Positions 44,623 to 53,872 of a DNA stretch of 64,000 nt are shown one piece after another. Location of the stretch: contig JBCDCE010000010.1 in assembly GCA_039182515.1 (NCBI GenBank), positions 10,124 to 74,123 on the forward strand, written 5' to 3'. A program made the position numbers and the translations under genes. Each line of letters opens with the position of its first letter. Position 1 is the first letter of the stretch. A model generated the notes under the pieces. That model saw only the letters and a program-made list of their open reading frames with translations, was not told the DNA's origin and did no database searches. Origin of the DNA: JBCDCE01 sp039182515. Its GTDB lineage: Bacteria > Pseudomonadota > Alphaproteobacteria > Rhodobacterales > Rhodobacteraceae.

Positions 44623-45293
44623 GAAAACCATGAGTATCTTGGGCCTTAATGTTGCGCAATAGCAAGATTATTTTGAGTAAGAATCTGCCTCCCAAGGGTC
44701 ACAAAGTACTAAAGATATTTTGCGAGTTAAATCTTATATTTTCTGTCGATTTTTTAGGCAAGAGCGCCGGGCACCTAGTCTTTAAAGGCCTGAATTTCTG
44801 GTACTCCTAGTCTATTGGGATCCCGACTTCTCGTTCTTTGAAATACCGCAATCCGTACTCCTTAAAAAATGATTCTGTGCTATCCATTTTCCGCTTCTAA
44901 AGTTGAGCAAAAGCTACATCAAAACTATGGAATTTTTGGGGGGAAGATCAGAAATATCAAGAAAAAAGAACTCCTAAGATGCCTGATCCTACTAATGGCT
45001 GAGTAAAGCTCTCGAAAAGGTTAGTTTTTCAGGTAGGAGAAATTAAATTTGCGCTCAATCCATTAGTGTCTTTCTGAGCTTAAGAAGATTTATTCTGATC
45101 ACCATTAAACAAGATAATAAAAAAATCACCAAATCATATATGAAATTTATAAGCTTTTATATTTGAATAAGGAAACTTATTTATGAGGAAATTTCCTTAA
45201 ATATAAGTAAAGAGAGAAGAAATTTTATGGACGTCATATTCAAGCAGATTTATTAGCTACCTTTCATTAAAGGAATAGAATTTTTTTAAGATG
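44623..45293 (+). other. AT-rich gene-free stretch
   Basis: This region of 671 bases has no convincing gene on either strand. It is markedly richer in A and T than the flanking genes, with many short A and T tracts, most strongly after 45,080. Nothing recognisable as a transposon end or RNA gene was found. An inverted repeat at 45168-45199 is the only clear structure. Confidence 0.6.
45168..45199. repeat. AT-rich stem-loop
   Basis: TAAGGAAA and TTTCCTTA form a perfect 8-base stem around a 16-base loop, and the match extends outward imperfectly (TTATATTT against AAATATAA with a small bulge). It lies about 95 bases beyond the end of the minus-strand gene at 45294 and could be a transcript-end structure. 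Confidence 0.4.
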
Positions 45294-46004
45294 CTATTTC
45301 AAATTATATGAGTAAGAGTCTGTATTTTTGCAGATTTTTTGGGCCTTTGCTAAATCTTCTCTTAAGTCTAACAAGTTGAATCGAACGGGAGGTGACTCTA
45401 GGTTTACAAGGACTTTGGAATTATCTGGTATATAAGACGAACTTGATTGAAAAAATCTTGGCATCAGTGAGAATTTTACGCTAGAAAATTGGATGAGGTT
45501 ACTCCAAATTTTGCTATTTACATTCATGGAAATATTAAAATTGGCTAATATGTAAAATTCTTCTGGTAAATAATTTTTTTCTTTTCCCCCGGTGGAAAAC
45601 ACCAAAAGTTCGGGGCTACTAATTTGTGGTATGGTACCAATTACATATTGTTTTTGGTCGTCAAATATCACAATAATACTATAGCCTAGATTGGTAATTT
45701 TTTTTCGTAATTTTAGATTTCTAATAAGGATATCGGAGGGATTGTCAAAGTGAATTTTGAGTTCGGCTTTTAGTCTGTTAGTCGGTAGTTGGCTTTCGCA
45801 GCGGAGCTGCAAGGTCGCATGCGTTTCCTGCGGTGAGGTAACTGATTGTATCGATGCAATTTTTCTACCTAAAAATAGATCGGATTCTTCTAATTCAGAT
45901 GCCATTTTTTCTAAATTCGCTTGTGAGACGTCTAGTCGAATTACTTCTGCGTTTAAGGCAATGGGGATTAAACATGCCACTGCAATCACAATTAAACCTC
46001 TCAT
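45294..46004 (-). CDS. Exported protein of unknown function in AT-rich island
   Basis: The ATG at 46004 overlaps the upstream gene's TGA as ATGA and follows AAGGA, so it is preferred to the TTG at 46010. The 236-residue protein has a signal peptide (residues 1-19, ending LNA) and a mature part rich in Ser, Asn, Ile and Lys with no recognised domain. Its codon use is AT-biased unlike the flanking genes. It is translationally coupled to the gene at 46001 and probably acts with it. Confidence 0.7.
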   Translation of the reverse strand: MRGLIVIAVACLIPIALNAEVIRLDVSQANLEKMASELEESDLFLGRKIASIQSVTSPQETHATLQLRCESQLPTNRLKAELKIHFDNPSDILIRNLKLRKKITNLGYSIIVIFDDQKQYVIGTIPQISSPELLVFSTGGKEKNYLPEEFYILANFNISMNVNSKIWSNLIQFSSVKFSLMPRFFQSSSSYIPDNSKVLVNLESPPVRFNLLDLREDLAKAQKICKNTDSYSYNLK

Positions 46005-47095
46005 AGGCAATCATTCCTTTGGTTAATAGCTTCGAGAAGCCCGCTCGTTTCAAATTCCAGAGTTTGCCCTAGTAGGCCATTTTCTTCCAGCGGGGCTTGG
46101 GCGAAGGGTGAGTAAACGTCTTCTGGAGAGGTCGAATTTACTGGAATTGCTGCAAGGAAGGTTATTTTTAGACTTGGGGCGCTTAAGAAAAAGGCCTGTG
46201 CAATTTCGAACGAAAAGATACCGTTGCCTATAAACTCGTAAGGATTGTCAGTTGTTTTGCGGGCGATTAAATGCAGTGCTAGGCGGCCATCTTCATCTGG
46301 TGGACCAAGTGTCGTGAATTCGATCACAGCAGTCTGATAACCATTAGTTATCAATCCTGCGATTTCGTACCCTAAAGGTCTGCTTTGAAGAATATCAGGG
46401 CGAATTTCAAAGCTTGAAGACTTTGCGAAGGGTCTTTCAAAGCCGGGTATTATTAAGCATTCGCTTGTAAAAACTCTTAGATCAGCATCGACTTGGCTTG
46501 TCGGTGAGCTTCTGGCGACGAAGTAACCGAGTTCTTCTTGATGCCAAGCTACCTGTGCGGGCTCGTCCGGTACACCCAACAAATCTGGAAGCGGCACGCT
46601 TTTGGATCGTGAACTTTGGACGGCTGCTCTACTGAGAGCCGAAGCCTCTTTGCGGGCTTTTGAAATTGCTCGGGATGATCCGCGAAGCGAAATGATTTGT
46701 TCTTCATGTCCCAGGTGAAGTGTGGCCTGGTGCTCCGTTTGTAGACGACTAATCACAGTTTCGATGGACGAGTAGCTGCTTTCGATTTTTGCTCTTCCGT
46801 CTTGCGCGAAGGGCACTATCGCGCCGCCAACGTGCAGCCGAACCCTGCTTTCCGCGGAAAGCTGCGTTTTGTCTTTACGGTTCAGCGTGAGTTCAGGCTC
46901 CGTTGTTCCTGCGGAGAATATCAAGCGGAGGCTACGCTGTGCGCGGTCACTCGCGCTTTCTAGGCTTGGGCCCTCGGCAAAGCAGGCCTTGCTATCGCAT
47001 TCCACGCGCCAATCGCCATAGGTTTCGGGAGGAGATGCCTGCAGTGTGAGTGTAGAGAGGCACATGATGCAAAAAATGACTTGAAAAAGCCTCAT
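46001..47095 (-). CDS. Exported protein with IalB-like N-terminal segment, unknown function
   Basis: The ATG at 47095 starts a signal peptide (MRLFQVIFCIMCL, cleavage near LQA); the TTG extension to 47149 is not used. The 364-residue mature protein begins PETYGDWRVECD-x3-CF, a pattern resembling the start of the IalB and DUF1176 families, but the rest is unrecognised. There are two Cys pairs at most and no membrane anchor. It may be periplasmic. It overlaps the gene at 45294 by four bases. Confidence 0.65.
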   Translation of the reverse strand: MRLFQVIFCIMCLSTLTLQASPPETYGDWRVECDSKACFAEGPSLESASDRAQRSLRLIFSAGTTEPELTLNRKDKTQLSAESRVRLHVGGAIVPFAQDGRAKIESSYSSIETVISRLQTEHQATLHLGHEEQIISLRGSSRAISKARKEASALSRAAVQSSRSKSVPLPDLLGVPDEPAQVAWHQEELGYFVARSSPTSQVDADLRVFTSECLIIPGFERPFAKSSSFEIRPDILQSRPLGYEIAGLITNGYQTAVIEFTTLGPPDEDGRLALHLIARKTTDNPYEFIGNGIFSFEIAQAFFLSAPSLKITFLAAIPVNSTSPEDVYSPFAQAPLEENGLLGQTLEFETSGLLEAINQRNDCL

Positions 47096-47346
47096 CAGGG
47101 TAAAACCCCGAAGTGCCAAAAAAAGGAGAAACCGCCAGATCTGATACAAAAGCTTACTCGCAACTATTTAGCCTGTTTCTAGCTCAAAGGATTAAATGGG
47201 GCGTAAATTATGCAGATTTTTTTGACCCTCTGACTCACTTGATGGATTTATTTACTCAGCGTGCGAACGCGCTTTGGGGGGTGCGTCGCAGGGACATTTC
47301 ACTTGACTAGATAGGGCGCGCCTGCCAGTCTCGGTATATAAAAAGC

Positions 47347-47367
47347 TTGTGCTGATATATGGAACAT
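47347..47367 (+). promoter_or_regulatory. 21-base element shared with the FAD oxidase promoter
   Basis: TTGTGCTGA, one variable base, then ATATGGAACAT lies 12 bases before the aapJ start. The copy at 54658-54678 differs at only one position. It probably binds the same regulator, possibly the nearby IclR protein. It also covers an earlier ATG at 47359, which argues for the 47380 start. Confidence 0.65.
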
Positions 47368-47379
47368 GGGAGAAATCTG

Positions 47380-48414
47380 ATGATATTCAAACGCGGATGG
47401 ATCGCGGCAACATTTGCTATGGTGAGCCTCACTGGCGGCGCAGCGGTTGCGGAAAGCCCAACGCTCAAAACAGTTCAGGACCGCGGAACACTTCTGTGCT
47501 CCGGTCACAACGGGAGCTATTTTGGCTTTGTTGAGGTAAACGACAAAAACGAATGGAAAGGTCTAGATATCGACCTTTGTCGTGCGCTGACCGTTATGAT
47601 CCTTGGCGACAAAGACGCCAATCAGATTGTTCCTCTGAGCTGGGCGCAACGCTTCCCTGCTTTGCAGTCAGGTGATGTGGACGTTGTGATCAAGGCCACT
47701 GGCTGGACTATGGGGCGCGACACTGAACTTGGCCTGCAATTCTCAAACCCGTATTTCTTCGGCGGCGCTCAGTTGATGGTGCGCAAAGAACTCGGTGCTT
47801 CGACAGCCACAGATCTTGATGGGGGCACCGTTTGTGTGGCGGCCGGTACAACGATTGAGCGGATCGTTGCAGACCACTTGAAGTCAGAAGAAGTTGAACA
47901 CACGATGGTAAGCTTTGAGAAAACGGCTGAGGTTATCGGCGCTTATAAAGCTGGGCGGTGCGATGCTTATGCGGCCTGGGGCCCATCAATTGCCGTTCTT
48001 CTTGCCACACAGTTTGAAGATGCAGGCAGTCATATGATCTTGGAAGACAAGCTTTCCGCTGAACCGATTTCGGCTGCTATGCGTCAAGGTGACGACGAGT
48101 GGGTTGATATCGTGAATTGGATGCTCGCCGCTCTTCTCAAAGCAGAAGAAGAGGGTGTGACCTCTGCGAATGTGGAAGACATGGCCGCCGATCCACCCAA
48201 CCCTACTGTTGCGCGCTTGTTGGGTGTAAATCCAGGCATGGGTGAGCGCCTTGGCTTGCGTGAAACTTGGGCGAAAGAAATGATCGCTGAGATGGGCAAC
48301 TTTGCCGAAATATATGATCGCAACTTAGGTGAAGGCTCCCCTTACAAGCTGGAGCGCGGCTTGAACAATCTGTGGAGCAACGGGGGTGTTCTTTACACTC
48401 CAATTCTTGACTGA
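47380..48414 (+). CDS. aapJ: General L-amino acid ABC transporter binding protein
   Basis: The ATG at 47380 follows GGGAGA and starts the signal peptide (cleavage near AAVA, residue 24). The 344-residue protein has the AapJ/BztA pattern: LKTVQDRGTLLCSGHNGSYFGF, the DIDLCRALT and WTMGRDTELGLQFSNPYFF segments, and DAYAAWGPSIAVLLA. It captures polar amino acids in the periplasm. A terminator after it should keep its level above that of the permeases. Confidence 0.93.
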   Translation: MIFKRGWIAATFAMVSLTGGAAVAESPTLKTVQDRGTLLCSGHNGSYFGFVEVNDKNEWKGLDIDLCRALTVMILGDKDANQIVPLSWAQRFPALQSGDVDVVIKATGWTMGRDTELGLQFSNPYFFGGAQLMVRKELGASTATDLDGGTVCVAAGTTIERIVADHLKSEEVEHTMVSFEKTAEVIGAYKAGRCDAYAAWGPSIAVLLATQFEDAGSHMILEDKLSAEPISAAMRQGDDEWVDIVNWMLAALLKAEEEGVTSANVEDMAADPPNPTVARLLGVNPGMGERLGLRETWAKEMIAEMGNFAEIYDRNLGEGSPYKLERGLNNLWSNGGVLYTPILD

Positions 48415-48436
48415 GTTGGCATAATCCGACGACATC

Positions 48437-48468
48437 AGGCTGTCCCAACCATCGGGGCAGCCTTTTTT
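48437..48468 (+). terminator. Intrinsic terminator between aapJ and the permease genes
   Basis: AGGCTGTCCC pairs with GGGGCAGCCT (one G-U pair), loop AACCATC, and six T follow. It lies 18 bases before the aapQ start and probably allows only partial readthrough. Confidence 0.85.
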
Positions 48469-48485
48469 AACGCAGGGTGAGGCAT

Positions 48486-49625
48486 ATGTTGGGTTGGCGA
48501 GACGTCAAACGGATGACACCGCGCGAGATCGCGGTTCAGGTTGGCGTTGTACTCTTAGTCGTCGCACTTGTGGTCAGCGCGTATCTGAGCGCACGTATCA
48601 ACCTCACAGAACTCGGGATCACATCCGGCTTTAACTTCCTGGATCGAGATACAGGCTGGAGCTATTCCTTCTCCCTGATCGAGCGCAGCATAGACGACAC
48701 TTACCGCAAAACGCTTCTCATCGGGTTTTTGAACACGGTCTTTGTGGGCCTTATATCAATCGTCTTCGCAACTATACTGGGCTTTCTGATCGGAACCATG
48801 CGAGACAGCGAAAACCCTGGGCTCAAAGCGATTTCCAGCCTCTATGTTCAAATTTTTCGCAACATTCCTCTAATTTTGCAGATCGTGTTTTTATACTCGA
48901 TCCCCATTCATTTTCCTGGCCCAAAACAAGCGTATTCGATTGGCGACATAATCTTTATGTCCAATCGCGGGATCATGCTCCCGGTACTTAACTTGCCGCT
49001 TTGGAGCATTACAGCGCTTGTTGTGGTGGCGGTTCTGCTTGGATGGATCCTGTTGAAAACGCGCCTATCGGTCTGGGCCGCTATGGCCATTTGGCTTGGC
49101 GCAGTTGTTGCAGGGATCGCTTTGGCGATTGTTTTATTGATCCCAGAAGGCAAAGATATTGTCTCGATCCCGTTCCTCAAAGGCCTTCGATTTCGAGAGG
49201 GTTTGACCCTGTCCGTTGAACTTGTGGCCATGATCATCGGCATCGTTTTGTATAGCTCGGCTTATATCGGCGAGGTCGTGCGTGGTGGTTTGGACGAGGT
49301 GCCCAAAGGTCTTGTGGAGGCCGGCAAAAGCCTCGGGTTGGGGCGGTTCGCCGTGTGGTGGACTATTAAGATTCCAATGGCGCTTAGATCGATCATTCCT
49401 CCTTTGGGCAATCAGTGGATCTTCACAATGAAGGCCACGACGGTGGGGGTCGCAATTGGGTTTTCAGACCTCTTTTACATCGTATCAACATCCATCACCC
49501 AATCAGGTCAGACCCTTGAGCTCATCGCGATCTTGATGGGGGCCTTCCTCTTAGTAAACTTTGTGATCGCGCAACTCGTGACACTGCTGAACAGTCGATT
49601 GGCACTGAAGGGGTATGGGTCATGA
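48486..49625 (+). CDS. aapQ: Amino acid ABC transporter permease
   Basis: The ATG at 48486 follows AGGGTGAGG; a GTG at 48477 is the alternative. The 379-residue protein has about eight membrane segments and the EAA loop VRGGLDEVPKGLVEAGKSLGLG. It is the larger first permease of Aap/Bzt-type transporters and should pair with the next gene. Confidence 0.93.
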   Translation: MLGWRDVKRMTPREIAVQVGVVLLVVALVVSAYLSARINLTELGITSGFNFLDRDTGWSYSFSLIERSIDDTYRKTLLIGFLNTVFVGLISIVFATILGFLIGTMRDSENPGLKAISSLYVQIFRNIPLILQIVFLYSIPIHFPGPKQAYSIGDIIFMSNRGIMLPVLNLPLWSITALVVVAVLLGWILLKTRLSVWAAMAIWLGAVVAGIALAIVLLIPEGKDIVSIPFLKGLRFREGLTLSVELVAMIIGIVLYSSAYIGEVVRGGLDEVPKGLVEAGKSLGLGRFAVWWTIKIPMALRSIIPPLGNQWIFTMKATTVGVAIGFSDLFYIVSTSITQSGQTLELIAILMGAFLLVNFVIAQLVTLLNSRLALKGYGS

Positions 49626-50689
49626 GCGTGCCACCGGGCGCGTCCTGGGGTCGCGACTGGCGCAAACGCGCCTTCGCAACACCGCTCGACGGGGTGATCA
49701 CCATTGGTATCGGAATGCTCTTGGCTTGGATGGCTTGGACCGCAATCGACTGGGCACTTTTGCGCGCGGTGTTCCGGGCCGAAGACGTCGCTTTATGCCA
49801 AGAAAAAACGGCTGGGGCCTGTTGGTCCGTGATTGATGCGCGCCATAGGCTCATTCTCTTCGGCCTCTATCCTTTTGACGAACATTGGCGCTCGACATCA
49901 GCCGCGATTGCAATCGTAGCGACCGTGGTGCTTTCCTGTATTCCGTGGTTCTGGACGGGTGCTCGTATCGCTTCGCTTTGGATCATAGGCTTTGCCACAT
50001 ATTACCTTCTCATGGAGGGCAGTCTTGTTGGCTTAGAACAAGTCACGACCGATAAATGGGGGGGCTTGTCGCTCGTCTTGTTTCTCTTCTCATCCGTGGT
50101 TCTCTTGGGCATGCCGATAGGCTTGGGGCTGGCATTGATGCGCCGCTCGCGCTTGCCGATGCTGCGGCTTGTGGCAAGCCTACTGATCGATTTTATCCGT
50201 TCCTTACCACTGCTCACCACGCTCTTCACCGCAGCGGTTGTGCTGCCGTTTTTGCTGCCGGAGTGGCTGCAAGGCGACAAGATATGGCGGGTGATCATCG
50301 CCTTTTCCCTCTTCTTCGCCTGCTACCAGGCAGAGGTCTTTAAAGGCGGTTTCCAAGCCATTCCCAACGGACAATACGAAGCAGGTCAGGCGCTTGGGTT
50401 GGGCAAGTGGCAAACGCTTTGGCTCATCGTTCTGCCGCAGGTCTTTCGCCATTCATTGCCTGCCACCATCAACATGGTGGTGGTCACCTTCAAGGAAACC
50501 GCGGTTGTCATTATTATCGGGTTCTTTGATCTTCTAGCCTCTGCCAGTGCGGCGTTTGGCACGGGCGAGTGGGTTGCCTATTATATGGAAACCTACCTCT
50601 TTGTAGCATTTATCTACTGGGCCTTTATCACGTCGCTTGGGCGCTATGGAGAGTACCTAAAAGACCGGCTGCGCCAAGAAGAACACTAA
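49622..50689 (+). CDS. aapM: Amino acid ABC transporter permease
   Basis: The 355-residue protein has eight membrane segments and the EAA loop FKGGFQAIPNGQYEAGQALGLG, as in AapM/BztC. It overlaps aapQ by 4 bases (ATGA). The next gene is on the other strand, so the ATPase that would normally follow (aapP/bztD) is missing here. Confidence 0.93.
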   Translation: MSVPPGASWGRDWRKRAFATPLDGVITIGIGMLLAWMAWTAIDWALLRAVFRAEDVALCQEKTAGACWSVIDARHRLILFGLYPFDEHWRSTSAAIAIVATVVLSCIPWFWTGARIASLWIIGFATYYLLMEGSLVGLEQVTTDKWGGLSLVLFLFSSVVLLGMPIGLGLALMRRSRLPMLRLVASLLIDFIRSLPLLTTLFTAAVVLPFLLPEWLQGDKIWRVIIAFSLFFACYQAEVFKGGFQAIPNGQYEAGQALGLGKWQTLWLIVLPQVFRHSLPATINMVVVTFKETAVVIIIGFFDLLASASAAFGTGEWVAYYMETYLFVAFIYWAFITSLGRYGEYLKDRLRQEEH

Positions 50690-50776
50690 AGTTCTAAGCG
50701 TGGTCTTAAGAGGCCGCGCCGTTCTTCGGCTTATGAGCTTACCCAGATGAAAAGAGACTGCATTGAGGCGGCGCCG

Positions 50777-51409
50777 TCAGTCTAGGGTGTTTGGCCCCTT
50801 TGGTGTTGTCACATCAAAGGCGAGCGCCCGGGGGCCTTTTGTTATCTCAGCCAAGTGATCGACACCCAAAGCCACAAACAGCTCTTGGAGCTTTTCAGGC
50901 TCAGGGTGGCTCAGGCGCACGGTGTTCAATTCCAAACCAACGTCTTGTTGCCCGGTACTAGGGTGTGGCCCGGGTGACCATTCAATGAAGGCCGGAACCA
51001 ACCCGCCTTCGGGCAAGGAGCCATCGCGCGGTACAGTGAGGCGCCAGGTGCGGTCTCCACGTTGGAAATGCACAACTTCACCCAGATCGATGGGAGACGC
51101 CGCTACAACTGCATCAAGGTCGGGTGTATTCACGACCCAGCACAGCGCCCGCGGACGCTGAGATATACGCGTCTGCGTTTCTGGATCGTCCAAGGTGAAC
51201 CAACGCGTGCGGCCAGGGTCAGGCGCTTCGGGGTCAATTGCGATGAGCTCGAAAAAGCTCTCGTTTCCAGCCTGACACACGCAATTGTAGGTGCTCATGG
51301 CATCGTGCTTCGATCCCGAAGGGACAGTCACACCGAGCACGTCCGCCAACATGGCTTGGCCTGTCATCAAGTCCGATGTGCCCAATGTGAAATGGTCGAT
51401 GCGGTTCAT
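50777..51409 (-). CDS. VOC-superfamily (glyoxalase-like) protein
   Basis: The ATG at 51409 follows AAGGGG by seven bases and starts the MNRIDHFTLGTSDL segment, giving 210 residues; the extension to 51454 is not used. The fold is a vicinal-oxygen-chelate domain of the glyoxalase-like type, with NESFFELIAIDPEA in the first half. Metal ligands cannot be fixed. It is divergent from the molybdoenzyme gene. Confidence 0.82.
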   Translation of the reverse strand: MNRIDHFTLGTSDLMTGQAMLADVLGVTVPSGSKHDAMSTYNCVCQAGNESFFELIAIDPEAPDPGRTRWFTLDDPETQTRISQRPRALCWVVNTPDLDAVVAASPIDLGEVVHFQRGDRTWRLTVPRDGSLPEGGLVPAFIEWSPGPHPSTGQQDVGLELNTVRLSHPEPEKLQELFVALGVDHLAEITKGPRALAFDVTTPKGPNTLD

Positions 51410-51505
51410 GTAATCCCCTTTCCAAAGATTGCGGGGCGCTCGAGAAAATTCCACCCTATTGCTCCGGAATTAACCGATGACAGCGCAGCAAGGACGTGTC
51501 AATAA

Positions 51506-53872
51506 ATGACATGGATATTCTGTATACCGGAACGCAGCGCTGTGTCTGATCTATCTAGAAGCCTCACGTCTTCTCACTGGGGGATCGGTTTGATCGCCAC
51601 AAAAAACGGGCAGATCACCGATGTTCAGGGGCACCCAACAGACCCAGATCCATCTCATCTCAATCACAATATACCCCAGGGACTAAGCGGCCGCGCGCGG
51701 GTTTTGCAACCAGCGATCAGGGAAGGCTGGCGAGATGGCCGGAAAGGCGAAAGAGGGCGAGATCGCTTTGTGCAAGTGAGTTGGGACGAAGCGCTAGATC
51801 ACATCGCGTCAGAACTGACCCGGGTAAAACACGAACATGGCAATGAGAGCATCTTTGGCGGGTCATATGGTTGGGCCAGTGCGGGCCGCTTTCACCACGC
51901 TCAAAGTCAGCTCAAGCGCTTCCTCAACACAATCGGTGGCTTTGTAAGGTCCGAAGGTAACTACAGTTATAACGCCGCCCTTGAGGCTATGCCGCACTTT
52001 GTTGGCGGCAGCTACAGGCAACATGTTGTCGAAGCAACGCGCTGGTCTGTCATTGCTGAGCATTCCAAGCTTGTGGTGCTTTTTGGTGGTTTGCCAATGC
52101 GTAATATGCAGATCTGTGATGGCGGCGCGTCTCGGCATAGAATGGCGGACAACTTGAAGGCTTGTGTCGACAAGGGCGTGCGCTTTGTGAACATCAGCCC
52201 GCTCCGAAGCGATGTGGATGCATGGGTGGGAGCCGAATGGCTCGCACCGAAACCTGGATCTGACACAGCAATCATGTTGGCATTGGCTCATACATTGGTT
52301 GACGAAAACCTGCATGATCAAGCGTTTCTCGACCGATACACCGTAGGGGCCGACCGCTTCATCGAATACCTGCAGGGAAGAAGTGATGGGGTCGTCAAAT
52401 CGCCAGAGTGGGCGGCGGAGATCAGCGGTCTGCGCGCTGATCGGATCCGCTCCCTCGCAAGGGAAATGGCAAGCCAACGCTCGATGGTGGCTTGCGCCGC
52501 AGGGCTACAGCGTGCGGATTGGGGAGAGCAAGTGCTCTGGGCCTGCGTATCTCTCGCGGCTCTCCTGGGAACAATTGGCCTGCCGGGCGGCGGATATACC
52601 ATCGGCTACGGCGTGAACGCTCATATTGGCAATATCACGCGGCCCTTCCGATGGGGGCACTTGCCGCAAGGCGACAATCCTGTGAAGCCCTGCATTCCCG
52701 TCGCGATGATTTCCGAGATGCTGCTCAATCCGGGGCAGGCGTTTCGCCACAATGGCAAAACGCTAACCTTCCCAGATATCCGACTTTTGTGGTGGGCAGG
52801 CGGCAATCCGTTCCATCATCACCAGGATCTCAACAGGCTCAGGACTGCGTTTCAATGCCCCGAAACAGTCATCGTAAATGAGATCAACTGGACGGCAACG
52901 GCACGCCACGCTGATATTGTTCTTCCCGTTGCCTCAGCTCAAGAGCGCACTGATTTTGGGGGTGGTCAGACAGACAACATCCTCGTCCCCATGCCCAAAG
53001 CTGTTGAGCCGCCTGGCCAAGCGCGCGTTGAGTATGAAATCTTTAGAGATCTCGCGCGCAAGCTCGGAACGGAAGCGGTTTTTTCTGAGGGGCGCGACGA
53101 GGCGGCTTGGCTGCGCGAGATGTGGTCCGAGACACAAGACAGCGCCCGGAACAATGGCGTGTTCTTGCCCAATTGGGATAGTTTTATAACGGGAGATATC
53201 GTCGAACTGGCAGATCCTGCACCGGGTCAGGTTTTCTTGTCTGAGTTCCGGCAAGACCCGGATGTAAATTCAAGGCAAACCCCGAGTGGTCGGATAGAGC
53301 TCTTTTCCGAAACTGTTGAAGGCTTTGGTCTGGAAGAGTGCCAGGGGCACGCAACCTGGGTCGCGCCACGCGATTGGGCGGTTGAGGATGCAAAACGCTA
53401 TCCTTTGGCTTTGATATCTGGCCAACCCAACACGCGCCTTCACAGCCAGTATGACAATGGAGCCGTGAGCCGTTCGGCCAAAATTTCTGGCCGGGAGCCT
53501 GTTTTGATCAATCCAAAAGACGCCGCCAGCCGCAATATTTTTGACGGAGACATCGTGGTGCTGTTCAACGCACGTGGTCGGTGCCTGGCCGGAGCGCGCG
53601 TCACATCTGATATAGCCGAGGGCAGTATCTTTCTTTGGACTGGGGCGTGGTATGATCCTGATTTTGATGCACCTGATCATTGCGACCTGCATGGCAATCC
53701 GAACACCTTAACGCACGATCTTCGCACCTCTGAGTTCAGCCAAAGCCCAGCAGCCCACTCCGCCAGGATCGAAATTCAAAAATACTCAGGGACGCCGAAA
53801 CCGGTTCGTGTTCATGAGCCGCCTGTGTTTGTGGAAAGAACCCAAAGCGATGAGGCAATAAATGGTGCATGA
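51506..53872 (+). CDS. BisC/TorA-like molybdopterin oxidoreductase
   Basis: The 788-residue protein belongs to the DMSO reductase superfamily. Near residue 120 it has GSYGWASAGRFHHAQSQLKRF, and GNYSYNAALEAMPH supplies the likely serine Mo ligand, as in biotin-sulfoxide/TMAO-type enzymes. It has no Tat signal and no 4Fe-4S Cys motif, so it is probably cytoplasmic. Substrate not predictable. The start may be the ATG at 51506 or the GTG at 51542. The stop overlaps the IclR gene by 11 bases. Confidence 0.88.
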   Translation: MTWIFCIPERSAVSDLSRSLTSSHWGIGLIATKNGQITDVQGHPTDPDPSHLNHNIPQGLSGRARVLQPAIREGWRDGRKGERGRDRFVQVSWDEALDHIASELTRVKHEHGNESIFGGSYGWASAGRFHHAQSQLKRFLNTIGGFVRSEGNYSYNAALEAMPHFVGGSYRQHVVEATRWSVIAEHSKLVVLFGGLPMRNMQICDGGASRHRMADNLKACVDKGVRFVNISPLRSDVDAWVGAEWLAPKPGSDTAIMLALAHTLVDENLHDQAFLDRYTVGADRFIEYLQGRSDGVVKSPEWAAEISGLRADRIRSLAREMASQRSMVACAAGLQRADWGEQVLWACVSLAALLGTIGLPGGGYTIGYGVNAHIGNITRPFRWGHLPQGDNPVKPCIPVAMISEMLLNPGQAFRHNGKTLTFPDIRLLWWAGGNPFHHHQDLNRLRTAFQCPETVIVNEINWTATARHADIVLPVASAQERTDFGGGQTDNILVPMPKAVEPPGQARVEYEIFRDLARKLGTEAVFSEGRDEAAWLREMWSETQDSARNNGVFLPNWDSFITGDIVELADPAPGQVFLSEFRQDPDVNSRQTPSGRIELFSETVEGFGLEECQGHATWVAPRDWAVEDAKRYPLALISGQPNTRLHSQYDNGAVSRSAKISGREPVLINPKDAASRNIFDGDIVVLFNARGRCLAGARVTSDIAEGSIFLWTGAWYDPDFDAPDHCDLHGNPNTLTHDLRTSEFSQSPAAHSARIEIQKYSGTPKPVRVHEPPVFVERTQSDEAINGA

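Noticed and set aside
44807..44887. A 26-residue minus-strand reading frame with a GCGGAAA before its ATG.
   Set aside because: It is too short, has no known relatives that I can name, and AT-rich non-coding DNA yields such frames by chance.
47300..47340. A sigma-70 promoter made of TTGACT (47303-47308) and TATATA (47335-47340).
   Set aside because: The spacer of 26 bases is far too long for a normal promoter.
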